This document shows, piece by piece, positions 1 to 9,610 of a stretch of DNA of 64,000 nucleotides; position 1 is the first letter of the stretch; the number at the start of each line of letters is the position of its first letter. The translations under genes were made by a program, and so were the position numbers. A model generated the notes under the pieces. The model made no database searches, was not told the origin of the DNA, and saw only the letters and a program-made list of their open reading frames with translations. Origin of the DNA: Brachybacterium timonense. GTDB lineage: Bacteria; Actinomycetota; Actinomycetes; Actinomycetales; Dermabacteraceae. The stretch covers positions 278,313 through 342,312 of the forward strand of contig NZ_LT984895.1 in the NCBI RefSeq assembly GCF_900258505.1, given 5' to 3'.

Positions 1-119
1 TCATCCGGACACTCCGTCCCCTCCAGGACGTCACTATCAGCATCGCCGGGCAAACGATCACCGCGAGCCCCGAACTCACCGACGACGCCCGACACATCCT
101 GCACCGAGTGACACACTAA
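1..119 (+). CDS. 3' end of an unidentified gene (possibly transposase C-terminus)
   Basis: An open frame enters from the left edge and ends at TAA 117-119, giving about 38 residues (the end reads ...ARHILHRVTH). The frame has ordinary high-GC codon use and no internal stop, so it is probably the tail of a real gene whose body lies outside the window. A stretch rich in isoleucine and threonine followed by a short helix faintly recalls the C-terminus of actinobacterial IS1634-type transposases, but this is recollection only and the fragment is too short to decide. It converges on the minus-strand kinase gene that ends at 136. Confidence 0.4.
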   Translation, partial: IRTLRPLQDVTISIAGQTITASPELTDDARHILHRVTH

Positions 120-135
120 AGAGGTCCAAGTCAGG

Positions 136-1626
136 TCAGGCGAGGTCGGAGAGTTTCTCGAAGCGCTCCAGGCGTTCGCGGTAGTACTCGGTGTGCGCCG
201 CGACCGGTTCGACGCGGCGCCGCACCGGCACCTCCGCCGGAACCAGGGAAGCATCCGCCTGCTCAAGGGCCAGCACCGCGGAGCCGCGCATCGTGGACCG
301 GGAGATGGCCACGTGGTCGATCGGCTCCCCGATCGCGTCGGCCAGCAGATGCAGCCAGGCGGGGATCGCCTCGGTCATACCGCCGGAGAGCACAATGCGC
401 TGTGGGCTGCCGCCCACGGAGCGGATTTGATCAGCGATGCGCAGGAACGACAGCGCCACGCCCTCCATCGCGCCGCGCAGCATGTCCTCCGAGGTGGTCG
501 CGGCGGACACGTTCGCGAACAGAGCCCGGGCGTGGCCGCGCCACTTCGTGCCGCGCTCGCCGGACAGGAACGGCACCACGAGCGGCGTTCCGGCCGACGG
601 GGCCGCGGAGAACAAGGTCTGGGTGTCCATGGCCGTGATGTCGTCGGGGAGTGCGAGGGTCTGGCGCGCCCAGTCGACCACGCGCCCGCAGTCACTCATG
701 GCCGAACCCACCAGGGTGCGATTGCCATCCATGCGGTATGCCCACAGGCCGCGGGGCAGCTCGGGGATATCGCCGGTGAGCAGCTGCCGGATCGCACCGG
801 ATGTCGCGGTGGAGATGCCCCAGATGCCATCGCCGATCGCGCCGATGCCCAGGTTCGCGGCCAGACCATCGCCGATCACCGGCACCCACACGGCATCCGT
901 CAGCTGCGGGTACTCCGCGGCCAGCGGCGTGCCCGCGATCGGCACGGCATCCTGCGGATCGCGCGGCGCCCCCATTGCGTCGGCCTCCACGCCCACGGCA
1001 TCCAGCAGCTCCGGCACGTACTCACCGGTGCGGCGGTCGATCATGCCGGACCATGCCGCTGACGCGGTGCCGAGCGCAGCCGTGCCCAGCAGTTTGTGTG
1101 CCACGTACTCGCCGAGCGCCATGAACCGTTCGGTGCGGTCGAAGATCTCGCCGTGATGCTGGCGCAGCCACGCCAGGCGCGGCGCCGTGTAGGAGGAATG
1201 CAGTCGTGACCCGGTGCGCTGATGCAGCTCGTCCACGTCGAACTGCTCGGTGAGCGACTCCACCTGCGGGGTGCAGCGGGTGTCGGCGTAGGTGATGCAG
1301 GGGGTCAGCGCGTTGCCGTCGGCGCCCACCGCCACCAGCGAGGAGGCGAAGGTGTCCACGCCGATCGCGGCGATCGGGCCCGGCAGAGGCTCGGCGAGCA
1401 CGGCACCGAGAGCAGTGCGCAGCTCCTCGACCACCTGATCAGCGTCAATGATGGAGGTACCGTCGTCGCCGACGGTGAAGGCGTGCGGCTCCTTGTGGGT
1501 GCGCTTGCCGACCTCCCGGCCCGTCGCGTCATACACGCCGGCGCGTGAACCACCGGAGCCGACGTCCAGACCGATCACGTACGGCGCGTGCGAAGCGTCT
1601 ACGGGGGTGGCGAAACGAGGCGTCAT
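136..1626 (-). CDS. FGGY-family carbohydrate kinase (gluconokinase/xylulokinase-like)
   Basis: This 496-residue protein should phosphorylate a sugar or sugar acid with ATP in the cytoplasm. The N-terminal phosphate-binding motif GLDVGSGGSRAG is at residues 19-30. The second FGGY half carries IGDGLAANLG at 251-260, whose Asp253 fits the family's catalytic base, and a late glycine-rich LSGGMTEAIP segment fits the ATP-binding site. Length is typical of the family (about 490-510). The ATG at 1626 is preceded by a strong GGAGGAG ribosome-binding site. No transporter or partner enzyme is next to it, so the substrate cannot be assigned; gluconate is the commonest role for proteins of this look, but that is a guess. 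Confidence 0.85.
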   Translation of the reverse strand: MTPRFATPVDASHAPYVIGLDVGSGGSRAGVYDATGREVGKRTHKEPHAFTVGDDGTSIIDADQVVEELRTALGAVLAEPLPGPIAAIGVDTFASSLVAVGADGNALTPCITYADTRCTPQVESLTEQFDVDELHQRTGSRLHSSYTAPRLAWLRQHHGEIFDRTERFMALGEYVAHKLLGTAALGTASAAWSGMIDRRTGEYVPELLDAVGVEADAMGAPRDPQDAVPIAGTPLAAEYPQLTDAVWVPVIGDGLAANLGIGAIGDGIWGISTATSGAIRQLLTGDIPELPRGLWAYRMDGNRTLVGSAMSDCGRVVDWARQTLALPDDITAMDTQTLFSAAPSAGTPLVVPFLSGERGTKWRGHARALFANVSAATTSEDMLRGAMEGVALSFLRIADQIRSVGGSPQRIVLSGGMTEAIPAWLHLLADAIGEPIDHVAISRSTMRGSAVLALEQADASLVPAEVPVRRRVEPVAAHTEYYRERLERFEKLSDLA

Positions 1627-1776
1627 TGCTGCTCCTCCTGGATGGGCCCGCGTGCAGCGGGTCGTGGAAATGAACGACGGCGGTGAGGCGGGGCGGGTCG
1701 GAATGCTCCCACACTAGAGGCCGACGGTTCGGGGTGGCAGGGACGGTCCGTCAGTTGCCGAACAATGCCGTCACCC

Positions 1777-3258
1777 TCAGCCGAGCAGGCTTTCACCCAC
1801 GAACTCACCGTCCCGCACACCCGGTGGCACGGCGAACACCGCCGAGCCCACCGGCACCGTCCACTGGTTGAGCAGGTCCAGGCGGTCCAGCCGTTCCTGG
1901 ATCGGCACGAACTGGGCGTCCACATCCGCTTGGAACGAGGCGAACAGCAGACCGGTGTCGGAAAGCTGCCCCGGCTCGCGGGGCGGATCCTCGTAGTTGT
2001 AGGCGCGGCGGAAGATGCGCTGCATCGGGGCGCCGCCGGCCTCCTCACCGCGTGCCGCCCGCAGGTGCGCGAACTCGGGGATCACCGGGAAGCCGTTCTC
2101 GCTCACCGCCGCGAAGTCCGGCTCGTCCAGTTCATGCGTGCCGGTCAGCGGTGCCCCGTCCCGTAGGCGGCGGCCCACAGCGAGCTCGCGGCCGGGCGCA
2201 TCGAGTTCATCCCAGGTGTCCAGGTTCATCGCGATGCGGCGAAGCACCAGCGACGTGCCGCCGGCCCAGGGGCCGTCGGGGATCCACACGGTCTGGTCGA
2301 ACTCAGCGGTGCCGGGGCGCGGGTTCGATGTTCCGTCGACCTGACCGAACAGGTTCCGCATCGACCCGGATGGCACGGCGGGAGCGGCCGGCTCACGAAA
2401 ACCGCTCTGCTGCCAGCGCAGCGTGGTGAAGGCGCGGGCGTCCTTCAGCAGCATCCGCGCCGCATGCGACACGGTGGTGGACTCCTCGGCGCTGATCTGC
2501 AGGAACAGGTCACCGCCGGAGAACTGCTCCTCGAGACGGTCGATCGAGAAGGCCGGTAGCGGGCGCAGCCACGACGGTGCCTCGATTCCGGCCCGCTCGA
2601 CGAAGCCCGGGCCGAAGCCGAACGTCACGGTCAACCGTGCGGGTCGCTCGGCAAGCTCCGGCTCGGGATCAGCCACCGGGGCGCGGCCCGTGGCCAGACG
2701 AGCCGCATCGTCGGTGAGCAGACGCAGAAGGCGGATAATCGCTTCACGATCCACCTCCGCTTTCAGGTCGAGGGCGACCATGAGCACCCGGGCAGCGGGT
2801 GCCGTGGCGATTCCTGCCTGGTGCGCGCCGTGGAAGGGAACGGTGGCCGTGCCGCTGGTCAGGCTCGCCGCGCTGCTATCCGCATGCTCACCGGCGGGAC
2901 TTGCACCCTCATGCCCGGTACTGGAGGAGTCCGACGGGCCGACGCCGGCACGGCCCGCATCCCCAGAACCACCGTGATCACGCCATCGCGGCAGGGTCGC
3001 GCCGACGGACAGGCCAACGGCGGCCCCAGCCCCGGCCGCGACGCCGCCGAGCAGCAGGCCACGGCGGGACCGCCGTCCCGCACCCGCGGGCGGCTGACCG
3101 GCGGCAGAAGCGGACGCGTCGGCGCCCGCCCCTGCCGCCGTTGATGAAGCGCCCGACCCACTGGCGGGCGAAGAACCGGTCGCAGCCTGGGCAGGACGTG
3201 CGCCGCCCTGGTGCGGCGCCTGCTCCTGCCGGGTCAGTGGATCGCGCTGAGGCGTCAT
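1777..3258 (-). CDS. Tat-exported DyP-type heme peroxidase (EfeB/DtpA-like)
   Basis: The 493-residue product is a dye-decolourising-type peroxidase. The DyP hallmark GQVDGT is at about residues 305-310 (Asp308 being the distal catalytic Asp) and the probable proximal heme-ligand His is in EFAHLR near 398. The twin-arginine export motif SRRGLLL at about 64-70 follows an unusually long, Ala/Gly/Ser-rich n-region of some 60 residues. I chose the ATG at 3258 because upstream starts in this frame would only read the antisense-like His-rich end of the previous gene; the previous stop is one base away, so the two genes are coupled. It acts outside the membrane. Association with a PCuAC chaperone resembles the Streptomyces DtpA copper-trafficking locus. 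Confidence 0.9.
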   Translation of the reverse strand: MTPQRDPLTRQEQAPHQGGARPAQAATGSSPASGSGASSTAAGAGADASASAAGQPPAGAGRRSRRGLLLGGVAAGAGAAVGLSVGATLPRWRDHGGSGDAGRAGVGPSDSSSTGHEGASPAGEHADSSAASLTSGTATVPFHGAHQAGIATAPAARVLMVALDLKAEVDREAIIRLLRLLTDDAARLATGRAPVADPEPELAERPARLTVTFGFGPGFVERAGIEAPSWLRPLPAFSIDRLEEQFSGGDLFLQISAEESTTVSHAARMLLKDARAFTTLRWQQSGFREPAAPAVPSGSMRNLFGQVDGTSNPRPGTAEFDQTVWIPDGPWAGGTSLVLRRIAMNLDTWDELDAPGRELAVGRRLRDGAPLTGTHELDEPDFAAVSENGFPVIPEFAHLRAARGEEAGGAPMQRIFRRAYNYEDPPREPGQLSDTGLLFASFQADVDAQFVPIQERLDRLDLLNQWTVPVGSAVFAVPPGVRDGEFVGESLLG

Positions 3259-3259
3259 G

Positions 3260-3940
3260 TCAGTGCCCACCATCCGAGGCGCCGTGGTCGTGGTCGTGCA
3301 TGTCGTCATGGTCGTGCATGTCGTGACCCTCCGCGCCGCCGCCGTCGGAGCTGTCATGGCCCGGGGCGTAGTCCTCCTGGGCACCCGCGTAGTCCTTCAC
3401 AACAGCGTCGACGTCGACCCGGCTGCCGTCAGAGAACTCCAGGGTGAGCGGCAGATCCTCACCGGGCTTCAACGCGCCCTGCAGATCCATCAGCATCACG
3501 TGATAGCCGCCGGGCTCAAGGCGCAACTCCCCGCCGGCGGGAAGCGGTAGGCCGCCCTCGACAGCGCGCATGGTGCCGTCCGTGACTTCGTGCAGCTCCA
3601 CCATGCCAGCATGGTCGCAGTGCGCGGCGGTGAGCTCCAGATCGGTTGACCCCGCGTTGTGCAGGATCATGAAAGCGCCGGTCATATCGGAGTCGGCAGC
3701 CTTCACCCACGGGTCGGTGACCGTCACGCCCTCCGATCCGGAACCAGCAGCGTCACCACCGCCGTCGGAGGCAGAGGCGGCGGGCTTGTCCTCACCGCTG
3801 CACGCGGCCAGACCCACCGCGGGCAGCAGCGCAAGGCTCGAGAACAGGGTGCGACGCGACAGCGGCGACAGGGGACGGGTACGGGTTAGGGCAGATGTCG
3901 TACGAGATGTCGGACGGGATGTCGAACGAATAGGAGTCAT
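3260..3940 (-). CDS. PCuAC-family periplasmic/extracellular copper chaperone lipoprotein
   Basis: The 226-residue protein has a twin-Arg-containing signal ending in a lipobox (GLAAC, Cys47), so it is probably a membrane-anchored lipoprotein, possibly Tat-routed (SRRTLF). Residues about 70-180 form the PCuAC domain: the GAFMILHNAG strand, histidines and methionines in HCDHAGMVELHE, and the C-terminal H-x-M pair in GYHVMLMD fit the family's Cu(I)-binding H/M set. A Gly/Ser linker leads to a His/Asp/Met-rich tail (about 200-226) that may bind extra metal. Family members hand copper to cytochrome oxidase assembly. It sits upstream of, and almost touches, the DyP peroxidase gene, suggesting one transcript. 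Confidence 0.88.
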   Translation of the reverse strand: MTPIRSTSRPTSRTTSALTRTRPLSPLSRRTLFSSLALLPAVGLAACSGEDKPAASASDGGGDAAGSGSEGVTVTDPWVKAADSDMTGAFMILHNAGSTDLELTAAHCDHAGMVELHEVTDGTMRAVEGGLPLPAGGELRLEPGGYHVMLMDLQGALKPGEDLPLTLEFSDGSRVDVDAVVKDYAGAQEDYAPGHDSSDGGGAEGHDMHDHDDMHDHDHGASDGGH

Positions 3941-3989
3941 GGAAGGGTCCTCTCAGGGGGCGCCCGGCCACGGTGGCGCAGACGCCGGG

Positions 3990-4008
3990 GCTCCCTGGAG
4001 CAGGGAGC
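3990..4008 (-). terminator. GC hairpin after the His-rich membrane protein gene
   Basis: A perfect 7-bp stem (GCTCCCT / AGGGAGC) with a 5-base loop lies about 55 bases downstream of the minus-strand gene ending at 4064 and upstream of the PCuAC gene. There is no clear U-tract, so termination or attenuation is only a suggestion. Confidence 0.3.
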
Positions 4009-4063
4009 ATCGGATGGGGGAGTGGAGTCACGAGAGCGGCGCACCCCGATGGGTCAGCAGCGC

Positions 4064-4813
4064 TCAGGCGGTGAGGACCCCCGGAGGAGAGCGACCCGCG
4101 TCAGGACCCGCGAGGATGCGGCCCCGCAACGGATGACACACGGGCCACGGGCTGACCGGCCGCGGCGCCGCGGCGGGAACCAGCAGCGGCACACCCATGA
4201 CCAGAGCCGACGCTGCGCAGGTGAGGCGATCGGACAGTTCCGCGGCGATCACGCCGGCGCGCTGCAGGGCGTTTTCGCCGCGGTGCAGCACCAGCACGGT
4301 GAGCGCGGCGGCGAGCAGATGCCCGGCCAGCATCGGCAGATCCAGATGCAGGGCGTGGGACAGGCCGTGCGCATGTGCCCCAGCCTCTACCCCGGCCCCA
4401 GCTCCGGCGCCATGTGAGGCCGTAGCGGAGGCCGCAGCGCTCGCATGGCCTGCATGCGTGCCATGGATGGCACCGGCACCGGGCTGGGCGCCCACTGCGG
4501 TGGTGGGTCCCGCGCCGTGGCTGTGCGCGGCCCCGGCGCGACCTGCGGCCATGAGACCCGCGGGCGACCCCAGCACGAACAGCAGATGGAACAGCGCCTG
4601 GCTGCCCAGGACCCCGAGCCAGAGCCGCGGCAGAGAGAGGGTGCGGCCGCTGAGTGCGGTGCACAGCGTGATCGACAGCCACCACGGCACCAACAGACCG
4701 GCGACCCCGGGCGCAGGCCCGTCGGCCAGGAGGTGGCCGAGGAGCGCCACGGCTGTCGCCACGGTGGCGGCGAGCATGCCGCGCAGCAGGCGATCAGGGT
4801 GCCGGGACGTCAT
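4064..4813 (-). CDS. His-rich polytopic membrane protein, copper-cluster associated
   Basis: I do not recognise a named family. From the ATG at 4813 the product is about 249 residues. Hydrophobic segments near the start (LLRGMLAATVATAVALLGHL, then two more) are followed by a long Gly/Ala/His-rich loop (SHGAG, HGTHAGHAS, HAHGLSHALHLD) and at least one further membrane helix. ATG 4813 is preferred over the longer frame: GGGAGG lies nine bases ahead of it, whereas the alternative ATG 4822 abuts the same Shine-Dalgarno. Histidine-rich loops in a membrane protein directly ahead of PCuAC and DyP genes suggest a role in copper handling; this is inference from context. Confidence 0.65.
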   Translation of the reverse strand: MTSRHPDRLLRGMLAATVATAVALLGHLLADGPAPGVAGLLVPWWLSITLCTALSGRTLSLPRLWLGVLGSQALFHLLFVLGSPAGLMAAGRAGAAHSHGAGPTTAVGAQPGAGAIHGTHAGHASAAASATASHGAGAGAGVEAGAHAHGLSHALHLDLPMLAGHLLAAALTVLVLHRGENALQRAGVIAAELSDRLTCAASALVMGVPLLVPAAAPRPVSPWPVCHPLRGRILAGPDAGRSPPGVLTA

Positions 4814-4949
4814 GCCGGTCATCCTCCCATGCACGGTGGACGCGAGCTGAGAGCGCCTGGGCCAGCCACGGCCGGATGCCGCTACCGCCCTGGCGGTCCC
4901 CGCCTGGTCGAGCGCTTTCCTGTGGTCAGTGCGCCGGGGCCGTCGTCCC

Positions 4950-7900
4950 TCAGCTCCGGCTGAAGCGAGCCGGCGGCAGCGGCGGAGCCACCGACGCGGG
5001 GGTCTGCTCCAGCAGGGCGAGCGCCTCCTGCACACCCCGTTCGAGCTGCGGATCGGCGCCGCTCACCCACGCGTTCGGCGGGAACGGCACCTCGATATCG
5101 GGGTCGACGCCGTAGTTCTCGATCTCCCAGTCCACGCCCTCGAACCAGCTGGCGTACTTCGGCTGGGTGATCCCAGTGCCGTCCACGAGGTCGTAGCGGC
5201 CATCGATGCCGATCACGCCGCCCCATGTCCGGGTGCCGATCACGGGCCCGATTCGCATCGCCTTCGCGACGGCGTTGACGATGTCACCGTCGGAGCCGGC
5301 TTCCTGGTTCGTCACGAGTACCACGGCGCCGCGTGGAGCGAACTGCGGGTACGTGCCGGGCTCTTGGTGGCGCGGGTAGTCCCAGCTGAGCACGCGCCGG
5401 GCGAGCCGGTCGGTGACCAGCTGCGAGGTGTGGCCGCCGCCGTTGTAGCGCACGTCCACGACGATGCCGTCCTTCGTGGAGGCCTCCCGCAGGTCACGGT
5501 GCATCTGCGCCCAGCCGGAGGAGACCATATCCGGGATGTGCAGGTAGCCCAGGCGCCCACCGGAGAGCTCTGCCACCGCCTCACGGCGAGAGGCCACCCA
5601 GTCCTGGTACCGCAGCGCGGCGTCGTCGCTGAGCGGCACCACCACCACACGGCGATGCTCGCCGTCACGCTCCAGCACCAGCTCCGTCGGACGATCGCCG
5701 GAGCCGAGCAGTAGCGGTGCGATCCCGTCGGCGCCCACCTCACGGCCGTCGATCCGTACGATCGCATCGCCTTCGCGTGCAGCCACGCCGGGAGCGAGCA
5801 GCGGGGAGCGGGCATCAGGGTCGGAGGAGTCGCCCGGCAGGATGCGCTCGATCACCCAGCGGCCGTCTTGCTCCACCACATCCGCACCCAGCAGAGCGGC
5901 CGGCATCGGCGAGTCCACCGTATGCGGTGCGCCCTGCACGTAGGCATGCGAGGTGCCGAGCTCGCCCACGACCTCCCACATCATGTCCTGGAAATCATCC
6001 GCGGTGACCAGACGATCCACCGTGCTGTCGTACCAGGAGGTCATGGCGTGCCAGTCCTGGCCGTCCATGTCCTCACGCCAGTACTGCTGCGCCATGATGC
6101 GGTAGTTGTCCCACAGCATGCCGCGGCGCTCCGCCACCGGGTCGACCACGAGGCGCAGGCGCTCCACATCGATCTCCACCCGCGCGGCATCATCCTTCTC
6201 GACGGCGCGCGTGGCAGGGATCTGCACCCACGCCTCGCCCTGGCGCACCACCAGCGTCTCGCCATCACCGGAAGCGGCCACAGCGGTGACCCCCTCGGCC
6301 AGCACCGTGAGCTTGCGCTGAGGCAGGCTCCAATGCTCCAGACGCGGGGCAGGCGCATCACCCTCCACACCGGCACGCGCTGAGCCGAGCACGCCTATCT
6401 GCGGATGCCGCAGCCACACGAACCCGTCCTTCACAGCGGTCAACTGCGAGTACAGACCGGACTCGACCGGGAACGGGATGATCCGTGACTCGATTCCCGC
6501 CATGTCCACCACGGTGGCGGCGGGAGCTGTGGCGTCCTTCGCCCCAGCCGGACTGTCGGCACCCACCGGGCGATCCGCCGCAGCTTCCGGGGTGCTCTGC
6601 GCAGCGGCCGACGGTGCGGCGGCGCCCTTCTCGGTGCTCGCACCCGAACCTGTGCCACCGGTGCCGCTGTCGGCGCCTGCGTAGTCGGCGCCCCAGCCAT
6701 CCGGATGCGGGCCGAACGGATCAGCTGTCGTGGCCTCAAGCGGGATCAGGAACGGACGTTCAGCGTTGACGAACCCGAGGTCGAACACCATGTCGTCGTA
6801 CATCGTCTCGAAGGTGCGCAGCGACAACAGCGCGAGGTGCTTGCCGTCGGCGCTGAACGCCGGGCAGGAGTCCTGGTAGCGGCCCGACGTCAGCTCACGC
6901 ACCTCAGGCGTGGAGGCGCTGGTGTCACAGATCAGAAGGCGCCCTAGCTGCCAGGAGTTCGGCCTGGCCCACACCAGGTAGCGGCTGTCCGGCGACCACG
7001 CCAAATGTTCGACCTCGCCGCCTGTGGAGCGGTCCAGCTGCGTCACCTGCTGCACGCTGGGTGTGCGCTGCGGCAGAGCAGAGTCCTGCCCCCAGGTGTG
7101 TGTCGTGGTGGCCGATGCCGCGGCATCGGAGCGCTCAGGGCCGGTTGTCTCCTGGGCCGCGGTCTCCTCGATCGGGCGAGGCTCCCCGGCCGGGTCCTCG
7201 ATACCGGTGAGCGTCACCAGATGCACGGTGTCGTCGTGCGTTGCAAGCGCCACGCTGCGGCCGTCGGGGGATGGGACGGCGTGGAGGATCCGACCGATCT
7301 CACCCACATCCAGCACGGTTGGTTCACCGCAGCCATCCAGCTGCGTGAGGAGCAGCTTGTCAGAGGCGACGCCGCCGCTGGAGCGGTCTGCCGCGTCCTG
7401 GTCCGTGACCGCGAGCGCGTATGGGGACCTCCCCAGCGGCCGCACCTCGCGGATCCGCACGCCGTCACGGGCGGCGAGCACCCGGGCAGGGCCACCGCGA
7501 TGCGTGAGCAGATGCGCACTGCCACGCCACTCCACCACACTCGAGCGCGCATCATGCACAGGCCGCATGGCCAGCAGGTTCTCGGTGGGCTTCGCGGGGC
7601 GGGGCCGACGATGCGCACCCACACCCGCAGTGATGACCTCGACCTCGCGAGGTTCGGCATCCAGTGCGTCCATCGCGAACAGGCGACCGCGTGAGGTGAA
7701 CACGATCGAGGAGCCATCGGTGGCAGGTTCACGCAGGTACCCCTGCTCGCTGGTCAGGTGCGTGTGGACCTGCAGGTCCGTGCCGTCCATCGCCACCGAC
7801 CACAGGTTGCCGGAGGCTCGATCGGTGCGAGATGCGCCCAGCCCCGGTGTATCGGAGGCGAACAGCAGCCGATCCCCGTACCAGGCGATACGGGTCTTCG

Positions 7901-8513
7901 AAGCGAGCAGCTCGTCCAGTAGCGGCTCCCAGGACCGCTCTTCATGCGCCTGCTCGTCGGCATCCAGCGGCACATCCTCGCGGGAGATCCACAGCTTCGC
8001 CGCGGTACCGCCCTGGTAGTGCTTCCACCCGGCGGGCTCACGGCGCCATGGCGTGGTCACCACCGTGGTGCCCGAGGGGTGGATGGCCACCTCACCCGAT
8101 CGGCCCAGTGGCAGCAGGGTCGCGGTGCCGTCCAGCGCAATGCCCCACAGCACGGCGTCACGCGCCATCGGCGCACCGTAAGAGCTGGTCACGAGCACAC
8201 GACCGTCGGGCAGCCAGCCAGCGCTGCGGGTGTTCGCGCGACCCCAGGCGGTCAGGCGGCGCGGCTCATCGGAGCCATCCACCGGCAGCGCCCACACCTC
8301 GGCGCCACCGGAGGCGCGAGACGTGTAGGCGATATGCGAGCCATCGGGGGAGAAGAACGGGTAGGAGACCGGATCGCCGTCATCGGTCAGACGCCAAGCG
8401 TGACCGCCGGCGAGAGGGGCCATCCACAGGTCATTCGCGGCGGTGAAGACCACCTGCTCGCTGTGGACGTCGGGGTGGCGCAGGTATGCGGTATGGGCTG
8501 GCGTCGTTGTCAT
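4950..8513 (-). CDS. Tricorn protease (S41 family, PDZ-containing)
   Basis: The 1187-residue cytoplasmic protein has N-terminal beta-propeller repeats of the TolB/WD kind (for example FFSPDGSHIAYTS and WSPDSRYLVWA), a PDZ-like segment (PGVAAREGDAIVRIDG) and a C-terminal S41 serine-protease core. The Ser-His pair appears in ELGTSHAYV, the nucleophile serine probably in EAGSDGDIVNA, and the late acidic residue region in ENYGVDPDIEVP, matching the Ser-His-Ser-Glu layout of Thermoplasma tricorn. Length is close to the usual 1,050-1,200. A low-complexity Ala/Gly/Pro/Thr linker of about 70 residues separates propeller and catalytic parts. The ATG at 8513 is the first plausible start; further upstream the frame looks non-coding. 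It should degrade oligopeptides from the proteasome or other proteases. Confidence 0.93.
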   Translation of the reverse strand: MTTTPAHTAYLRHPDVHSEQVVFTAANDLWMAPLAGGHAWRLTDDGDPVSYPFFSPDGSHIAYTSRASGGAEVWALPVDGSDEPRRLTAWGRANTRSAGWLPDGRVLVTSSYGAPMARDAVLWGIALDGTATLLPLGRSGEVAIHPSGTTVVTTPWRREPAGWKHYQGGTAAKLWISREDVPLDADEQAHEERSWEPLLDELLASKTRIAWYGDRLLFASDTPGLGASRTDRASGNLWSVAMDGTDLQVHTHLTSEQGYLREPATDGSSIVFTSRGRLFAMDALDAEPREVEVITAGVGAHRRPRPAKPTENLLAMRPVHDARSSVVEWRGSAHLLTHRGGPARVLAARDGVRIREVRPLGRSPYALAVTDQDAADRSSGGVASDKLLLTQLDGCGEPTVLDVGEIGRILHAVPSPDGRSVALATHDDTVHLVTLTGIEDPAGEPRPIEETAAQETTGPERSDAAASATTTHTWGQDSALPQRTPSVQQVTQLDRSTGGEVEHLAWSPDSRYLVWARPNSWQLGRLLICDTSASTPEVRELTSGRYQDSCPAFSADGKHLALLSLRTFETMYDDMVFDLGFVNAERPFLIPLEATTADPFGPHPDGWGADYAGADSGTGGTGSGASTEKGAAAPSAAAQSTPEAAADRPVGADSPAGAKDATAPAATVVDMAGIESRIIPFPVESGLYSQLTAVKDGFVWLRHPQIGVLGSARAGVEGDAPAPRLEHWSLPQRKLTVLAEGVTAVAASGDGETLVVRQGEAWVQIPATRAVEKDDAARVEIDVERLRLVVDPVAERRGMLWDNYRIMAQQYWREDMDGQDWHAMTSWYDSTVDRLVTADDFQDMMWEVVGELGTSHAYVQGAPHTVDSPMPAALLGADVVEQDGRWVIERILPGDSSDPDARSPLLAPGVAAREGDAIVRIDGREVGADGIAPLLLGSGDRPTELVLERDGEHRRVVVVPLSDDAALRYQDWVASRREAVAELSGGRLGYLHIPDMVSSGWAQMHRDLREASTKDGIVVDVRYNGGGHTSQLVTDRLARRVLSWDYPRHQEPGTYPQFAPRGAVVLVTNQEAGSDGDIVNAVAKAMRIGPVIGTRTWGGVIGIDGRYDLVDGTGITQPKYASWFEGVDWEIENYGVDPDIEVPFPPNAWVSGADPQLERGVQEALALLEQTPASVAPPLPPARFSRS

Positions 8514-8629
8514 GCGCAGAATCCTATGCGGACCGTCCGACGAACTATCGCGCGCTGCGGATATCAGTCCGGCCGAATTCTCCCGCCTGTTCGCCCCGGT
8601 GTATAGATCGGTGGCGAGAGACGGACACG

Positions 8630-9610
8630 TCACTCAGCGCGTTGCTCGAGCAGCCCCTGCGCGGAGTGCAGCAGCGAGGCCACCTCGCGGCGCCGGAGCG
8701 GCTGATCACCGTCCCAGCGAGAGTGCTGCGCGGCGGCCACAAGTCCGGCGCCCAGCAGCCACAACACGTCCCGGGAATCCTCGGGAACCAAATCCTCGAA
8801 CGGCACCGTCGTCGGGGCGTCAACCTCGACGCCGAGCCCGCGCAGCCCCGGACGCAGCAGCGCGGTGACCATGCTCGCGGCATCATCGCGCGTGGCCGGA
8901 TCATCCGGCCGCACCTGCATGTCGTCATCACCCCAGGCGGCGCCGCGGCCGTGCAGCCACAACAGCGCCGAGGCCGTCACCGGGTCCGCGGGAAGGTCAG
9001 CGAACAGCTCCGGCACAGGATCCACGCTGATCTTCGGTGACCCGCCGAAGGCATGGAGTGCCCGCGCCAGGTCTGCCCGAGTCATCTCTAAGTCCGGGGA
9101 GTAGGAGCCGTTGGCCAGTGCCGGTTGCACGTCATGCTCGTGCGCCCAGGTGATCGCATCGATGTCCGGGTCGTTGGCAGCGACGTCGGCGAAGATGGCC
9201 GACGGACGTGCAGTACCGGCAGCACCGTTGCTCGCGGCGCGCTGCGCTCTGGACGATGACGCGTCACCCGCGAGAAAACGACGCGCTGCGAATACCCCCG
9301 CTGTGCTGATACCGCCCACGGCGAGCACAGCACCCGCGGCCACGACGATTCGCCGCGAGGCACCGGTGCCATGCGCCGCCGGCGCAGCCTCCGACCCTGG
9401 TCCGGGTATCAGACCGGGCGTCGATTCCGACGCCGCTTCCGGCGCTGAGACCGGCATCGGATCGGGCGCCCGGCGAGGCGTTGCCGTGTTCGTGGGCGCC
9501 AGCTGAGGCGGCGCCGTCTTCTCGGGCGGCAGCTCCGGGGCCGCGGGTGTCGGGTCGGCGCCGGGCCGACCGGACTGCAGTCGTGGGGCGTGGGGGCGTC
9601 TCAGAGCCAT
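8630..9610 (-). CDS. Membrane-anchored protein with three SLH (S-layer homology) repeats
   Basis: The 326-residue product begins with about 80 Pro/Ala-rich residues, then one membrane helix (RIVVAAGAVLAVGGISTAGVF), and an outer region with three SLH-like repeats: IFADVAANDPDIDAITWA...MTRADLARAL, LFADLPADPV...ATRDDAASMV and PFEDLVPEDSRDVLWLL...LRRREVASLL. SLH domains usually hold proteins to cell-wall polymers. ATG 9610 is chosen because AGGAG lies about seven bases before it; the coding region overlaps the end of the upstream SGNH gene by ten bases, so the two are translationally coupled. Its partner suggests a cell-surface function, but no enzymatic role is visible. Confidence 0.75.
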   Translation of the reverse strand: MALRRPHAPRLQSGRPGADPTPAAPELPPEKTAPPQLAPTNTATPRRAPDPMPVSAPEAASESTPGLIPGPGSEAAPAAHGTGASRRIVVAAGAVLAVGGISTAGVFAARRFLAGDASSSRAQRAASNGAAGTARPSAIFADVAANDPDIDAITWAHEHDVQPALANGSYSPDLEMTRADLARALHAFGGSPKISVDPVPELFADLPADPVTASALLWLHGRGAAWGDDDMQVRPDDPATRDDAASMVTALLRPGLRGLGVEVDAPTTVPFEDLVPEDSRDVLWLLGAGLVAAAQHSRWDGDQPLRRREVASLLHSAQGLLEQRAE

